Positions 33,339-41,632 of a DNA stretch of 64,000 bases are shown piece by piece (position 1 is the first letter of the stretch; each line of letters opens with the position of its first letter). Made by a program: the position numbers and the translations under genes. The stretch covers positions 1 to 64,000 of the forward strand of contig NZ_JHYS01000013.1 in the NCBI RefSeq assembly GCF_000688255.1, written 5' to 3'. Origin of the DNA: Simplicispira psychrophila DSM 11588. Lineage in GTDB: Bacteria > Pseudomonadota > Gammaproteobacteria > Burkholderiales > Burkholderiaceae_C. The notes under the pieces were generated by a model that was not told the DNA's origin, searched no databases, and worked only from the letters and a program-made list of their open reading frames with translations.

Positions 33339-34124
33339 ATGAAGCCTGCTCCCGATTACGTTCCCGCCCACGGCCTGTTGCGTGGTAAATCTATGCTGGT
33401 CACGGCCGCTGCTGGTGCCGGCATCGGCTTTTCCGTCGCCCAACGTGCGGCCGAAGAGGGCTGCCGTGCCCTGTTTATTTCTGACGTGCACGAGCGCCGC
33501 CTGAATGAGGCGGTCGAGGCCATCCGCAAGGCCACCGGTTTGCAGGAGGTCTACGGCCAACTGTGCGACGTCAGCCAGGAAGCCCAAGTGCAGGCGCTGG
33601 TGGATGCTGCCGAAGCGCAGATGGGCGGCATCGACGTGCTGGTCAACAACGCCGGCCTAGGCACCAGCCGCCGCGTGGTCGACATGGAAGACAGCGAGTG
33701 GCACAAGGTGCTGGACGTGACGCTGACCGGCACCTTCCGCATGGTGCGCGCGGCGCTGAAGGTGATGCAGCCGCGTGGCAAGGGCGTCATCATCAACAAC
33801 GCCTCGGTGCTGGGCTGGCGCGCCCAGGTCGAGCAGGCGCACTACGCGGCGGCCAAGGCCGGCGTGATGGCGCTGACGCGCTGCGCCGCCATGGAAGCGG
33901 CCGAGTTCGGCATCCGCATCAACGCCGTGGCGCCGTCGATTGCCATCCACGCTTTTTTGAAGAAATCCGCCTCCGAAGAACTGCTAAACGAGCTGTCGGC
34001 CAAAGAAGCCTTTGGCCGCGGCGCCGAGCCCTGGGAAGTGGCCAATGTGATGATTTTCCTGGCCAGCGATTACTCGTCCTACATGACCGGCGAAGTGGTC
34101 TCGGTCAGCTCGCAGCACGCTTGA
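33339..34124 (+). CDS. ipdF: IpdF-like SDR oxidoreductase
   Basis: A 261-residue SDR starting MKPAPDYVPAHGLLRGKSML. The modified cofactor loop VTAAAGAGIGFSVAQRA, the NNAGLGTSRR motif, a Ser in NNASVLGWRAQ and Tyr-x3-Lys in YAAAK are present, ending YSSYMTGEVVSVSSQHA. The AAAGxGIG loop and the GEV(V/I)SVSxQHx end are features of the IpdF/Rv3559c-like group in steroid HIP degradation, so this name is offered with moderate confidence. ATG 33339 is chosen because it gives site H the usual 58-70 base spacing; ATG 33324, five codons upstream, is the alternative. The next gene starts two bases after the stop. Confidence 0.78.
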   Translation: MKPAPDYVPAHGLLRGKSMLVTAAAGAGIGFSVAQRAAEEGCRALFISDVHERRLNEAVEAIRKATGLQEVYGQLCDVSQEAQVQALVDAAEAQMGGIDVLVNNAGLGTSRRVVDMEDSEWHKVLDVTLTGTFRMVRAALKVMQPRGKGVIINNASVLGWRAQVEQAHYAAAKAGVMALTRCAAMEAAEFGIRINAVAPSIAIHAFLKKSASEELLNELSAKEAFGRGAEPWEVANVMIFLASDYSSYMTGEVVSVSSQHA

Positions 34125-34125
34125 T

Positions 34126-34596
34126 ATGACCACTGCTTTGTTTGATTCCGTCGCCGGCGTGCTGGCGGCGGTCGGCACTGACTTGGGCCACACCGACTGG
34201 GTCGTTATCGACCAGCAGCGCATCAACACCTTTGCCGAAGCCACTGGCGACCACCAGTGGATTCACGTCGATCCCGAGCGCGCCAAGGACGGCCCGTTTG
34301 GCGTGTGCGTGGCGCATGGCTATTTGACGCTGGCGTTGGCCAACCTGTTTTTGCCACAACTGGTCAGCTACCAGCGCCTGAAGATGGGCGTGAACTACGG
34401 CTGCGACAAGGTGCGTTTTCCCGCGCCGGTGAAGGTCGATTCGCGCGTGCGTGGCCGAGGTGCAGTGGTGGCGGCCGAGCCGGTCAAAGGCGACGGCGTG
34501 CAAGTCACCGTGCGCATCAGCGTCGAGATCGACGGCAGCGACAAACCCGGCTGTGTGGTGGACACCATCAGCCGCCTCTACTTCGATGAAGTTTGA
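34126..34596 (+). CDS. MaoC-type hydratase
   Basis: A 156-residue single hotdog-domain (R)-enoyl-CoA hydratase. It has the catalytic segment GDHQWIHVDPERAKDGPFGVCVAHGYLTL, with the Asp/His pair seen in MaoC and hydratase-2 families, and the downstream GCDKVRFPAPVKVDSRVRG. It begins 1 base after ipdF and precedes a thiolase, so a hydration step of a CoA thioester is expected. The MaoC half of the protein at 51031 is similar in this segment. Confidence 0.87.
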   Translation: MTTALFDSVAGVLAAVGTDLGHTDWVVIDQQRINTFAEATGDHQWIHVDPERAKDGPFGVCVAHGYLTLALANLFLPQLVSYQRLKMGVNYGCDKVRFPAPVKVDSRVRGRGAVVAAEPVKGDGVQVTVRISVEIDGSDKPGCVVDTISRLYFDEV

Positions 34597-34620
34597 TGAT
34601 TTTTGATTGAGAGTATTTGC

Positions 34621-35829
34621 ATGAACCCCCAAGACGCCGTCATCGTTTCCACCGTCCGCACGCCCATCGGCAAGGCTTTTCGCGGCGCCTTCAACGACAC
34701 CGAAGCGCCCGCCATGGGCGGCCATGTGATCCGCGCTGCGCTGGACAAAGTCGGCGTGGCTGGCGCTGATGTCGGTGATGTGATGCTGGGCATTGCCGCG
34801 CAGCAGGGCAACCAGGGCTACAACCTGGGCCGCCTGTGCGCCTATACCGCCGGTTTGCCCGACAGCGTCGGCGGCATGGCCATTGACCGCATGTGCGCCT
34901 CGGGCCTGATGAGTATCGCTACCGCCGCCAAAAGCATCGTCTGTGGCGAGCTGGACATTGCCGTCGCCGGCGGGCTGGAGTCGATTTCGCTGGTGCAGAA
35001 CAAGCACAAGAACAGCTACCGCGCACAGTCCAAGTCGGTGCTGGAGGCCATGCCCACGGCCTATATCCAGATGATCGAGACGGCTGAAATCGTCAGCCGC
35101 CGCTACGGCATCTCGCGCGCGGCGCAGGACGAGTATTCGCTGCGCAGCCAGCAGCGCACCGCTGCGGCGCAAGCGGCCGGTTTGTACGCCGACGAAATCG
35201 TGCCGATGACCACCAGCAAGCAACTGTTTGACAAGGAAGGCAACGTCACCGGCAACGAAACCGTCACTTTGCTGCAGGACGAAGGCAACCGCGCCGACAC
35301 CTCGCTGGAAAGCCTGGCCAAGCTCAAGCCCGTCTGGAAGAACGGCCAGTGGGTGTCCGAAGGCGAATTCATTACTGCCGGTAATGCCTCGCAGCTGTCC
35401 GACGGCGCCTCGGCCTCGGTGCTGATGAGCGCCGCCGAAGCGCAGCGCCGGGGCTTGGCGCCGCTGGGCATTTACCGCGGCGTGGCCGTGGCCGGTTGCG
35501 GCGCCGACGAAATGGGGATTGGCCCGGTGTTTGCCATCCCCAAGCTGCTGGCACGCCACGGCTTGACGGTCAACGACATTGGCCTGTGGGAAATCAACGA
35601 GGCCTTTGCCTGCCAAGTGATCCACTGCCGCGACACGCTGGGCATCCCCGACGAGCGCTTGAACGTCAACGGTGGCGCGATTTCTATTGGTCACCCGTTT
35701 GGCATGTCGGGCGCGCGCCTGGTGGGTCACGCGCTGCTCGAAGGTCGCCGGCGCGGCGTGAAATATGCCGTGGTCAGCATGTGCATTGGCGGTGGCATGG
35801 GCGCGGCCGGGCTGTTTGAAATAGCATAG
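34621..35829 (+). CDS. Acetyl-CoA acetyltransferase (thiolase)
   Basis: A 402-residue thiolase with a nucleophilic Cys92 ([12 protein letters not shown]), NEAFACQV, the His in [14 protein letters not shown], and the second Cys in [16 protein letters not shown]. It is complete and of classical length. Its start at 34621 is preferred over an upstream TTG. It closes the ipdF-maoC-thiolase operon and would release acetyl-CoA or propionyl-CoA from a beta-ketoacyl intermediate; side-chain (FadA5-like) and ring-derived substrates are both possible. Confidence 0.9.
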   Translation: MNPQDAVIVSTVRTPIGKAFRGAFNDTEAPAMGGHVIRAALDKVGVAGADVGDVMLGIAAQQGNQGYNLGRLCAYTAGLPDSVGGMAIDRMCASGLMSIATAAKSIVCGELDIAVAGGLESISLVQNKHKNSYRAQSKSVLEAMPTAYIQMIETAEIVSRRYGISRAAQDEYSLRSQQRTAAAQAAGLYADEIVPMTTSKQLFDKEGNVTGNETVTLLQDEGNRADTSLESLAKLKPVWKNGQWVSEGEFITAGNASQLSDGASASVLMSAAEAQRRGLAPLGIYRGVAVAGCGADEMGIGPVFAIPKLLARHGLTVNDIGLWEINEAFACQVIHCRDTLGIPDERLNVNGGAISIGHPFGMSGARLVGHALLEGRRRGVKYAVVSMCIGGGMGAAGLFEIA

Positions 35830-35954
35830 GCGGCATAAAAAGTCCTGCTCTGTTCCGTCGTGGGACAAAAGAGCATTTCATTTTCAATGAATTCAACGAC
35901 TTAAAAGCAGCGACCTTGCAAGACATCTCATCTGAATTTTCCCTTGGCGAGAAC

Positions 35955-37076
35955 ATGTCGCCAGAATTTTTAAGCCAGATCCTAGGGGCGGTATATGACG
36001 CGGCCCTGGATGAGGCGGGCTGGGTCAGTTTTCTGGAGTCGGTGCGCAAGATCATGGACGGCAATTACGCCTCGCTGATTGTGCGCACCGAAACCACTGA
36101 CGACATCGGCCTGATCGTCTCGGCCGGCCAGAACCAGCCCAGTCTCGACCCCGGCAATCCCTATATCGCCATGAGTCCCTTCACCGGGATGAAACCCGAC
36201 CATCTGGTCACCATCAGCGATGTGCTGTCGCCGCAAGAATGGCGCGCATCCAGCTATTACCGCGATTACTGCGCGGCGCAGGGCGTGTTCCATGTGCTTG
36301 CCGCCGACATCACTACGCGCAATGGCGGTGTCTATGGTTTTCGCGTCACCCGCCCGGAGACGGCGCCTGATTTTTCTAAAGATGACATCCGTTTTTGCAG
36401 TCTGCTGATTCCGCACATCAAGCGTGCCTTGAATCTGCACCTGTCGATCCACCAAGACCGCAAGGTCAGCACTTTGTACAGCCACGCCATGGCGCAAATG
36501 ATGGTCGGCGTGGTGGTGCTGGACCAGAACGGCGAGGTGATTGAATGCAACCCGGCCGCCACTGCCATCCTGGATGCCAAGGATGGCCTGAGCGTGGTCG
36601 GCAAGCAGTTGACCGCGTCCTATGCCGACGACAACCGCGCGCTGCAGGCACTGGTGCGCAGTGCGCTGGTCAACACCCACGCGGCACGCCTGTCGGTGAA
36701 CGAAGCCATGCCGATCAATCGCCCCTCGGGGCGCTTGAGCTGGGGGCTGATCGTGCAGAGCATTTCCTCCGACCAGTGGACCGAGGGCAAACAGCGCCCC
36801 AGCGTCGCCGTGTTTGTGCGCGATACCGAGGGCCGGGTGGATCCACCGGTGCGACTGGCGCAGCAGTTGTTTCGCCTCACGCCGGCCGAAACTGCGCTGG
36901 CGATCCAGCTGGCCAACGGCCTGTCGCTGGAGGAAGCGGCCGAGGTCCTGCACATCAAGCGCAACACCGCGCGCGCGCACCTGCGCTCGATCTTCTCCAA
37001 GACCGGCGTGCGCCGCCAGACCGAGCTGGTGCGTATTTTTCTCAATAGCGTGGCCTGGCTGAGCGCTGGCGAGTAA
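35955..37076 (+). CDS. tesR: LuxR-type transcriptional regulator, probable TesR-like activator
   Basis: A 373-residue regulator. The C-terminal LuxR/NarL winged HTH lies at about residues 305-368 (FRLTPAETALAIQLANGLSL in the start, then EEAAEVLHIKRNTARAHLRS with SIFSKTGVRRQTELVRI). The long N-terminal part has a PAS-like segment around MAQMMVGVVVLDQNGEVIEC. C. testosteroni TA441 activates its steroid genes with a LuxR-family protein TesR of about this size, found by the tesB-side cluster, so the context fits. The start ATG 35955 is preferred to TTG 35916. It stands alone, with no operator-like box upstream, and next to the defence island. The link to the boxes A-K is inference. Confidence 0.75.
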   Translation: MSPEFLSQILGAVYDAALDEAGWVSFLESVRKIMDGNYASLIVRTETTDDIGLIVSAGQNQPSLDPGNPYIAMSPFTGMKPDHLVTISDVLSPQEWRASSYYRDYCAAQGVFHVLAADITTRNGGVYGFRVTRPETAPDFSKDDIRFCSLLIPHIKRALNLHLSIHQDRKVSTLYSHAMAQMMVGVVVLDQNGEVIECNPAATAILDAKDGLSVVGKQLTASYADDNRALQALVRSALVNTHAARLSVNEAMPINRPSGRLSWGLIVQSISSDQWTEGKQRPSVAVFVRDTEGRVDPPVRLAQQLFRLTPAETALAIQLANGLSLEEAAEVLHIKRNTARAHLRSIFSKTGVRRQTELVRIFLNSVAWLSAGE

Positions 37077-37117
37077 GCGCTAGAGCAGGGTGTGTACGCA
37101 GCGGTGCATACACCCTG

Positions 37118-37180
37118 ATAGCTGCTATATTGATAGCTTATAGCGCTTGCCCAGCAAGGGTTTAAGCCTGATTTGACTTT
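37118..37180 (-). repeat. Dispersed palindromic repeat, AAGCGC variant (copy 6)
   Basis: Contains AGCTTATAGCGCTTGCCCAG then CAAGGGTTTAAGCCTGATTT. It matches the element inside hsdR (44097) and the one at 53206. It lies between tesR and hsdM, at the island edge. Confidence 0.78.
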
Positions 37181-37312
37181 ATTTCTTCAGCCGGGGTGCG
37201 CCGCTAGGGCGGCCCTCCTGGGTGCCGATCCTGCCCAGCCGGGCAGGATGCAAATCCGGTGGTATGGTCAGCGTGATATGGCGCTCAGTGGCAGCGCCCA
37301 CCACCCCATCCC

Positions 37313-38923
37313 ATGCTCGACGACATCCAAAAAACCCTCTGGGCTACGGCCGACAAACTGCGCGCCAACATGGACGCAGCCGAATACAAGCACCTGGTGC
37401 TGGGCCTGATCTTTCTCAAATACATCAGCGACACCTTTGCCGCGCGCCGCGCTGAAGTGGCCGTGCGTCTGAGCGACCCGGACGACGAGTACTACTACGG
37501 CGACGCCGCCCCCGAAGACCTGGCCGCCGAGCTGGACGACCGCGACTATTACGTCAGCGCCAACGTCTTCTGGGTGCCCGAAGGCGCCCGCTGGGAGCAG
37601 CTGCGCGCCCAGGCCAAGCAGCCGGAGATTGGTAAACGCATCGACGATGCGCTGGCGCTGATCGAGGGTGACAACCCCAAGCTCAAAGGCATTCTGGACA
37701 AACGCTTTGCCCGTGCGCAGCTGCCCGACGGCAAGCTGGGCGAGCTGGTGGACTTGGTATCGACCATCGGCTTTGGCGCCACGCCCGACGTGGCACGCGA
37801 CACCCTGGGGCAGGTGTACGAATATTTTCTGGGCATGTTTGCCAGCGCCGAAGGCAAGCGCGGCGGCCAGTTCTACACGCCCGCCAGCATCGTCAAAACC
37901 CTGGTGGCCGTGCTCAACCCGCACAGCGGCAAGGTGTACGACCCGTGCTGCGGCAGCGGTGGCATGTTTGTGCAGTCTGAGAAGTTCATCGCAGCGCACG
38001 GCGGCAAGATCAACGATGTGTCCATTTACGGGCAAGAAAGCAACCCCACCACCTGGCGCCTGGCCGCCATGAACTTGGCGATTCGCGGCATCGACTACAA
38101 CCTGGGCCGCGAGCCTGCCGACACCTTTGTGCGCAACCAGCACCCCGACCTGCGCGCCGACTTCATCCTGGCCAACCCGCCCTTCAACATCAGCGACTGG
38201 TGGCACGGCAGCTTGGAGGGCGACCCGCGCTGGGTCTATGGCGACCCGCCGCAAGGCAACGCCAACTACGCTTGGTTGCAGCACATGCTGCACCACCTCA
38301 AGCCCACCGGCCGCGCCGGCATCGTGCTGGCCAATGGCTCGATGAGCAGCAGCCAGAACAGCGAAGGCCAGATCCGCGCCGCCATGGTCGAGGCCGATGT
38401 GGTCGAGGTGATGGTGGCGCTGCCCGGCCAGTTGTTCTTCAACACGCAAATCCCCGCCTGCCTGTGGTTCCTGGCCAAGCAGAAAACCACGCGCAAGGGT
38501 GAAGTGCTTTTCATCGACGCCCGCAAACAGGCCAAGATGATTTCACGCGTGCAGGCCGAGCTGGACGACGCAGCGATTGCCCGCATCGCTAACACCGTCG
38601 CCGCTTGGCGCGGTGAAGCACTTCCCCTGTCTGCGGATTCACTCCCTCTCCCTCTGGGAGAGGGCGGGGGTGAGGGCTCCCCAGCCGCGTACCAGGACAT
38701 CCCCGGCTTCTGCCGCAGCGTCCCCCTGGCCGAGATTGCCCAGCACGGCCATGTGCTCACCCCCGGCCGCTACGTCGGCGCCGAAGAAGTCGAAGACGAC
38801 GACGAAGCCTTCGCCGACAAGATGCAAAAGCTGACGGAAAAACTGGGCGAGCAGATGGCCAAGGGCGCGGAGCTGGATGCGCTGATTCGGGTGAAGTTGG
38901 GAGGGCTGGGGTATGAGTTCTGA
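37313..38923 (+). CDS. hsdM: Type I restriction-modification DNA methyltransferase subunit
   Basis: N6-adenine methyltransferase (M) subunit of a type I R-M system, 536 residues. The N-terminal helical domain begins [23 protein letters not shown] motif I is [10 protein letters not shown] at 210-219 and catalytic motif IV is NPPF at 288-291. Residues about 443-456 ([18 protein letters not shown]) come from an in-frame insertion of a dispersed hairpin repeat (38644-38676) in a region between the methylase core and the conserved [10 protein letters not shown] segment, a linker that may tolerate it. The first gene of the island, it overlaps the DUF1016 fragment at its 3' end. Substrate recognition depends on HsdS. 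Confidence 0.95.
   Translation: MLDDIQKTLWATADKLRANMDAAEYKHLVLGLIFLKYISDTFAARRAEVAVRLSDPDDEYYYGDAAPEDLAAELDDRDYYVSANVFWVPEGARWEQLRAQAKQPEIGKRIDDALALIEGDNPKLKGILDKRFARAQLPDGKLGELVDLVSTIGFGATPDVARDTLGQVYEYFLGMFASAEGKRGGQFYTPASIVKTLVAVLNPHSGKVYDPCCGSGGMFVQSEKFIAAHGGKINDVSIYGQESNPTTWRLAAMNLAIRGIDYNLGREPADTFVRNQHPDLRADFILANPPFNISDWWHGSLEGDPRWVYGDPPQGNANYAWLQHMLHHLKPTGRAGIVLANGSMSSSQNSEGQIRAAMVEADVVEVMVALPGQLFFNTQIPACLWFLAKQKTTRKGEVLFIDARKQAKMISRVQAELDDAAIARIANTVAAWRGEALPLSADSLPLPLGEGGGEGSPAAYQDIPGFCRSVPLAEIAQHGHVLTPGRYVGAEEVEDDDEAFADKMQKLTEKLGEQMAKGAELDALIRVKLGGLGYEF
38644..38676. repeat. Dispersed hairpin repeat inserted in frame in hsdM
   Basis: CCCTCTCCC (38644-38652) and GGGAGAGGG (38656-38664) form a 9-bp stem around TCT, followed by CGGGGGTGAGGG. 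This is the widespread intergenic unit of the form CCCTCTCCC...GGGAGAGGG...GGGGTGAGGG, normally outside genes. Here it is translated as part of HsdM without a frameshift. Confidence 0.8.
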
Positions 38924-39194
38924 GATGGCCACCATCACCCCTGCCTACAGCCAATGTCTGGGCGACCTCAAAACCCGCTACCGCCAAGTTCAGCTCAAAG
39001 CGGCAGTTGCGGTCAACACTGCCATGCTCCAGTTTTATTGGGAACTGGGGGCCGACATTGCAGCGCAGCAGGGCAAACACGCCTGGGGCAGTGGCTTTCT
39101 TGCCCAACTCAGCGCGGGCCAGTCAACGCCTATTGCGAAGCAGGCTGCTTCGCAATTTGATGGTGACAATTCCAAGGAAACACGCAATGGCTGA
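38913..39194 (+). pseudogene. YhcG/DUF1016 nuclease, N-terminal remnant
   Basis: A 93-residue frame starting inside the 3' end of hsdM. Residues 14-70 (LGDLKTRYRQVQLKAAVAVN, then TAMLQFYWELGADIAAQQGKHAWGSGFLAQL) match the N-terminal domain of YhcG-like proteins, which normally continue about 250 residues to a PD-(D/E)XK nuclease domain. Here it breaks off at LSAGQ, and a 12-bp inverted repeat (39132-39156) follows. The nuclease domain is missing, so it is a remnant. Its normal association with type I R-M loci fits this location. Confidence 0.72.
39132..39156. repeat. Inverted repeat at break of YhcG remnant
   Basis: ATTGCGAAGCAG and CTGCTTCGCAAT are fully complementary 12-bp arms with a single central G. 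It may act as a terminator or mark the deletion point. Confidence 0.7.
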
Positions 39195-39621
39195 TACAAA
39201 ACTCGACCTAGACGCATTGCGCCGCGCAGTGGCTTCACTAGAGGACGGCTTGGAAGTGGTCAGCAACGCTGACTGGTTCAACCAGCAGTCGTCCAAAGTG
39301 CAAAACACCCTCATCGCCGGCGTGATTCAAAATTTTGAATTCGTCTACGAAGTCGGCTTCAAGATGCTGCGCCGCCAGATTGAGCTGGAGTCAGCCAGTC
39401 CGAGTGAGGTGGATGAGAGCAATTTCCGCGACGTGCTGCGCGTGGCGGCAGAAAAGGGGCTGATTGCCGATGTCGAAGCGTGGTTTCGCTACCGGCAAAT
39501 GCGCAACCTCACCGCCCACACCTACAACCACGAAAAAGCCCAGCAGGTGTACCAAGGCACGCTGCTGTTCATTGGCGATGCGCAGGCCTTGCTGGCCAGC
39601 TTGGAGGCACGCAATGCTTGA
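39187..39621 (+). CDS. hepT: HEPN-domain toxin/RNase of HepT type
   Basis: A 144-residue all-helical HEPN protein (HI0074 family). The catalytic motif is RX4HXY: Arg106-Asn-Leu-Thr-Ala-His111-Thr-Tyr113, exactly the form found in Shewanella HepT, where the Tyr is modified by its MntA partner with AMP units to block RNase activity. It begins at ATG 39187; the longer frame from 39007 is rejected. Its end overlaps the MntA start by eight bases. In this family HEPN is the toxin and MNT the antitoxin, which places a toxin-antitoxin pair between hsdM and hsdS. Confidence 0.88.
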   Translation: MADTKLDLDALRRAVASLEDGLEVVSNADWFNQQSSKVQNTLIAGVIQNFEFVYEVGFKMLRRQIELESASPSEVDESNFRDVLRVAAEKGLIADVEAWFRYRQMRNLTAHTYNHEKAQQVYQGTLLFIGDAQALLASLEARNA

Positions 39622-41371
39622 GCGCCCTTTGGTAGATGTTCGCCCCGACCTGTGGCGCATCGTGCAGGGCATCCTGCAAAAGCAAGTGCCAGACCGCGAG
39701 GTGTGGGCCTTTGGCTCGCGCGCCAAATGGACAGCGAAAGAATTTTCTGATTTGGATTTGGCCGTCATCGGCGAAGTGCCGCTGTCACTCGACGCATCCG
39801 CCGCCTTGGCCGAGGCGTTTTCCGAGTCCGACCTGCCGTGGAAAGTGGATGTGGTCGATTGGGCCAGCACCAGTGCGGAGTTTCGCCAAATCATTGAGCG
39901 GGACAGGGTGGTGGTGCAAAACGCCCCCGCAGCCCCCGTAGGTCGGGTTAGCCCAAAGGGCGTAACCCGACAGATGTCCGACGAGCCAGCGGCGGTGGGT
40001 GCCGAAGATGTCGGGTTACGCTGCGCTAACCCGACCTACGAGGGGGAGTGGAAATCCACCACCCTCGGTCAGATTTGTACAGCCCAAGGCGGGGCAATCC
40101 AAACCGGCCCTTTTGGCAGTCAGTTGCACACGTCTGATTACAAGGAGGTAGGGATTCCTGTAGTCATGCCTACCAATATTGGCGAGAGCGGCATCGTTCT
40201 TGATGGCATCGCCAGAATTGACCAATCAGACGTGGAGCGTCTTTCTCAACACAAGCTGCAACTTGGCGATATTGTTTTCAGTAGGCGTGGTGATGTCACC
40301 AAAAACGCCTTGATTCGCGAACACGAAGTCGGTTTTTTTTGCGGCACAGGATGCTTGAAAGTCAGACTGGGTAATGAATCCATTTCCAGCGCCAAATTCA
40401 TTTCGCACTACCTGCGATTACCTGAAATCAAGGATTGGCTGATACGTCATGCCGTTGGGGCTACGATGCCGAATTTGAATACCGGCATCCTTTCGGCTGT
40501 TCCCATTGATTTGCCACCGCTGCAAATTCAATGGGAAATAGCAACAATTCTCGGCGCACTCGACGATCGCATCACTCTCCTGCGCGAAACCAACGCCCCG
40601 CTCGAAGCCATCGCCCAGGCGCTGTTCAAGTCGTGGTTTGTCGATTTCGACCCCGTGCGCGCCAAGATGGAAGGCCGCGCCCCCGAAGGCATGGACGAGG
40701 CCACGGCGGCGCTGTTTCCGGATGGGCTGGAGGAGTCGGAGTTGGGGGTGGTGCCGAGGGGGTGGAGCACCGTTCCCATCTATGAGCTGGCCACCTATAT
40801 CAACGGTGCTGCCTACAAGGCATTCGAACCAAATACTGACTGCCGTGGGCTTCCTATCATCAAGATCGCGGAGCTTAAAGCGGGCGTTACTTCGCAGACT
40901 GCATATTCGGACGTCGCCATGCCAAACAAGTACCGCATCGAGACTGGCGACATCTTGTTTTCATGGTCTGGCAACCCTGATACGTCGATTGACACCTTCG
41001 TGTGGACCCACGACGAAGCTTGGTTGAACCAACATATCTTCCGCGTGCTGCCGCACTCATCAGAAGCGCGATCCTTCGTACTTCAAACACTTAAGCATCT
41101 CCGGCCAGTGTTCGCTGAATTGGCTCGCAACAAGCAAACAACCGGGCTTGGGCATGTGACGGTTGCGGATATGAAGCGCTTGTTGGTGGTCAAGCCCAAC
41201 AAGTCCGCCCTCGATCATTTCGACCTTGTCGTTGCACCTATTCATAGAAGAATTTTCGGCAATGTGCAGCAAGCCCAAACCCTTGCCACCCTCCGCGACA
41301 CCCTGCTGCCGCGCCTGATTGCCGGCCAGTTGCGGCTGCCCGAGGCACAGGCGCTGGTGGCTGCGGCGTGA
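39614..41371 (+). CDS. hsdS: MntA nucleotidyltransferase fused in frame to HsdS specificity subunit
   Basis: One uninterrupted frame of 585 residues. Residues 1-103 are a complete minimal nucleotidyltransferase (MntA antitoxin) with GSX10DXD: Gly34-Ser35 to Asp46-Leu-Asp48, and a third Asp at 79. Residues 109-143 are encoded by a paired REP element (39938-40040). From about residue 144 it is a normal type I specificity subunit: TRD1 from EWKSTTLGQICTAQGG, a helical spacer around LGALDDRITLLRETNAPLEA, the central conserved ALFKSWFVDFDPVRAK, TRD2 from GVVPRGWSTVPIYEL and a terminal LLPRLIAGQLRL. Two products may be made: an ATG at 39974 (residue 121) in the same frame could start a separate HsdS, but no strong ribosome site is seen. 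DNA target unknown. Confidence 0.85.
   Translation: MLERPLVDVRPDLWRIVQGILQKQVPDREVWAFGSRAKWTAKEFSDLDLAVIGEVPLSLDASAALAEAFSESDLPWKVDVVDWASTSAEFRQIIERDRVVVQNAPAAPVGRVSPKGVTRQMSDEPAAVGAEDVGLRCANPTYEGEWKSTTLGQICTAQGGAIQTGPFGSQLHTSDYKEVGIPVVMPTNIGESGIVLDGIARIDQSDVERLSQHKLQLGDIVFSRRGDVTKNALIREHEVGFFCGTGCLKVRLGNESISSAKFISHYLRLPEIKDWLIRHAVGATMPNLNTGILSAVPIDLPPLQIQWEIATILGALDDRITLLRETNAPLEAIAQALFKSWFVDFDPVRAKMEGRAPEGMDEATAALFPDGLEESELGVVPRGWSTVPIYELATYINGAAYKAFEPNTDCRGLPIIKIAELKAGVTSQTAYSDVAMPNKYRIETGDILFSWSGNPDTSIDTFVWTHDEAWLNQHIFRVLPHSSEARSFVLQTLKHLRPVFAELARNKQTTGLGHVTVADMKRLLVVKPNKSALDHFDLVVAPIHRRIFGNVQQAQTLATLRDTLLPRLIAGQLRLPEAQALVAAA
39938..40040. repeat. REPIN-like inverted REP pair at the MntA-HsdS junction
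   Basis: Left REP 39938-39972 and right REP 40009-40040 are inverted with respect to each other, with perfect outer arms GTAGGTCGGGTTAGC and GCTAACCCGACCTAC. Each is itself a palindrome. A related single REP is at 13379-13413. The element is open in the gene's frame and has 36 bases between the two REPs, including the ATG at 39974. Confidence 0.9.
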
Positions 41372-41381
41372 CAAAGCGGCA

Positions 41382-41432
41382 CATTAAAGAATTCTTTAAT
41401 GACCCAGCAGCCTGTTAAAGAAAACTTTAATG
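41382..41432 (+). promoter_or_regulatory. Tandem operator-like boxes before fic
   Basis: TTAAAG-AATT-CTTTAATG at 41384-41401 (inside the 20-bp perfect palindrome from 41382) and TTAAAG-AAAA-CTTTAATG at 41415-41432. The 31-bp spacing is near three helical turns. They may be autoregulatory sites for the Fic protein, which ends in a winged-helix domain. Confidence 0.6.
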
Positions 41433-41449
41433 TGTTTTTGCTACTTATT

Positions 41450-41503
41450 CGATAGCTGCAAGCGCACGTATCTAAAGGGCTAGATGCTGATTTGACTACT
41501 ATT
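41450..41503 (+). repeat. Dispersed palindromic repeat, copy 7
   Basis: Contains GATAGCTGCAAGCGCACGTA then TCTAAAGGGCTAGATGCTGA. It lies between hsdS and fic. Confidence 0.76.
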
Positions 41504-41535
41504 TTGTGCCAATGCGCCTCAAAACAGCCCCAAAC

Positions 41536-41607
41536 CATGTCTAAAAAACCGCTTTTTCTATACACATGGCCACTGACGTGCATAGAAATCGCGGTTTTTT
41601 AGACATG
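41536..41607. repeat. Long inverted repeat upstream of fic
   Basis: CATGTCTAAAAAACCGC (41536-41552) is exactly complementary to GCGGTTTTTTAGACATG (41591-41607). Inner parts CTATACAC and GTGCATAG extend the stem imperfectly. It ends 25 bases before the fic start and could be a hairpin in the mRNA leader or an operator. Confidence 0.78.
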
Positions 41608-41632
41608 TCCTCTTTCCTGAGAACGCTCTTTT

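Larger units (their letters stand above)
41372..41632. other. Intergenic region before Fic gene, 261 bp
   Basis: Contains two tandem TTAAAG-N4-CTTTAATG boxes, a dispersed repeat copy (41450) and a long inverted repeat (41536-41607). No other gene is seen. Confidence 0.8.

Noticed and set aside
39007-39186. N-terminal extension of HepT
   Set aside because: It overlaps the YhcG remnant in another frame and contains residues unlike HEPN proteins; ATG 39187 matches the family.
39464-39613. Longer start for the MntA-HsdS frame
   Set aside because: The extra residues lie inside hepT in another frame and do not resemble an MNT domain. ATG 39614 gives the normal MNT start and gene overlap.
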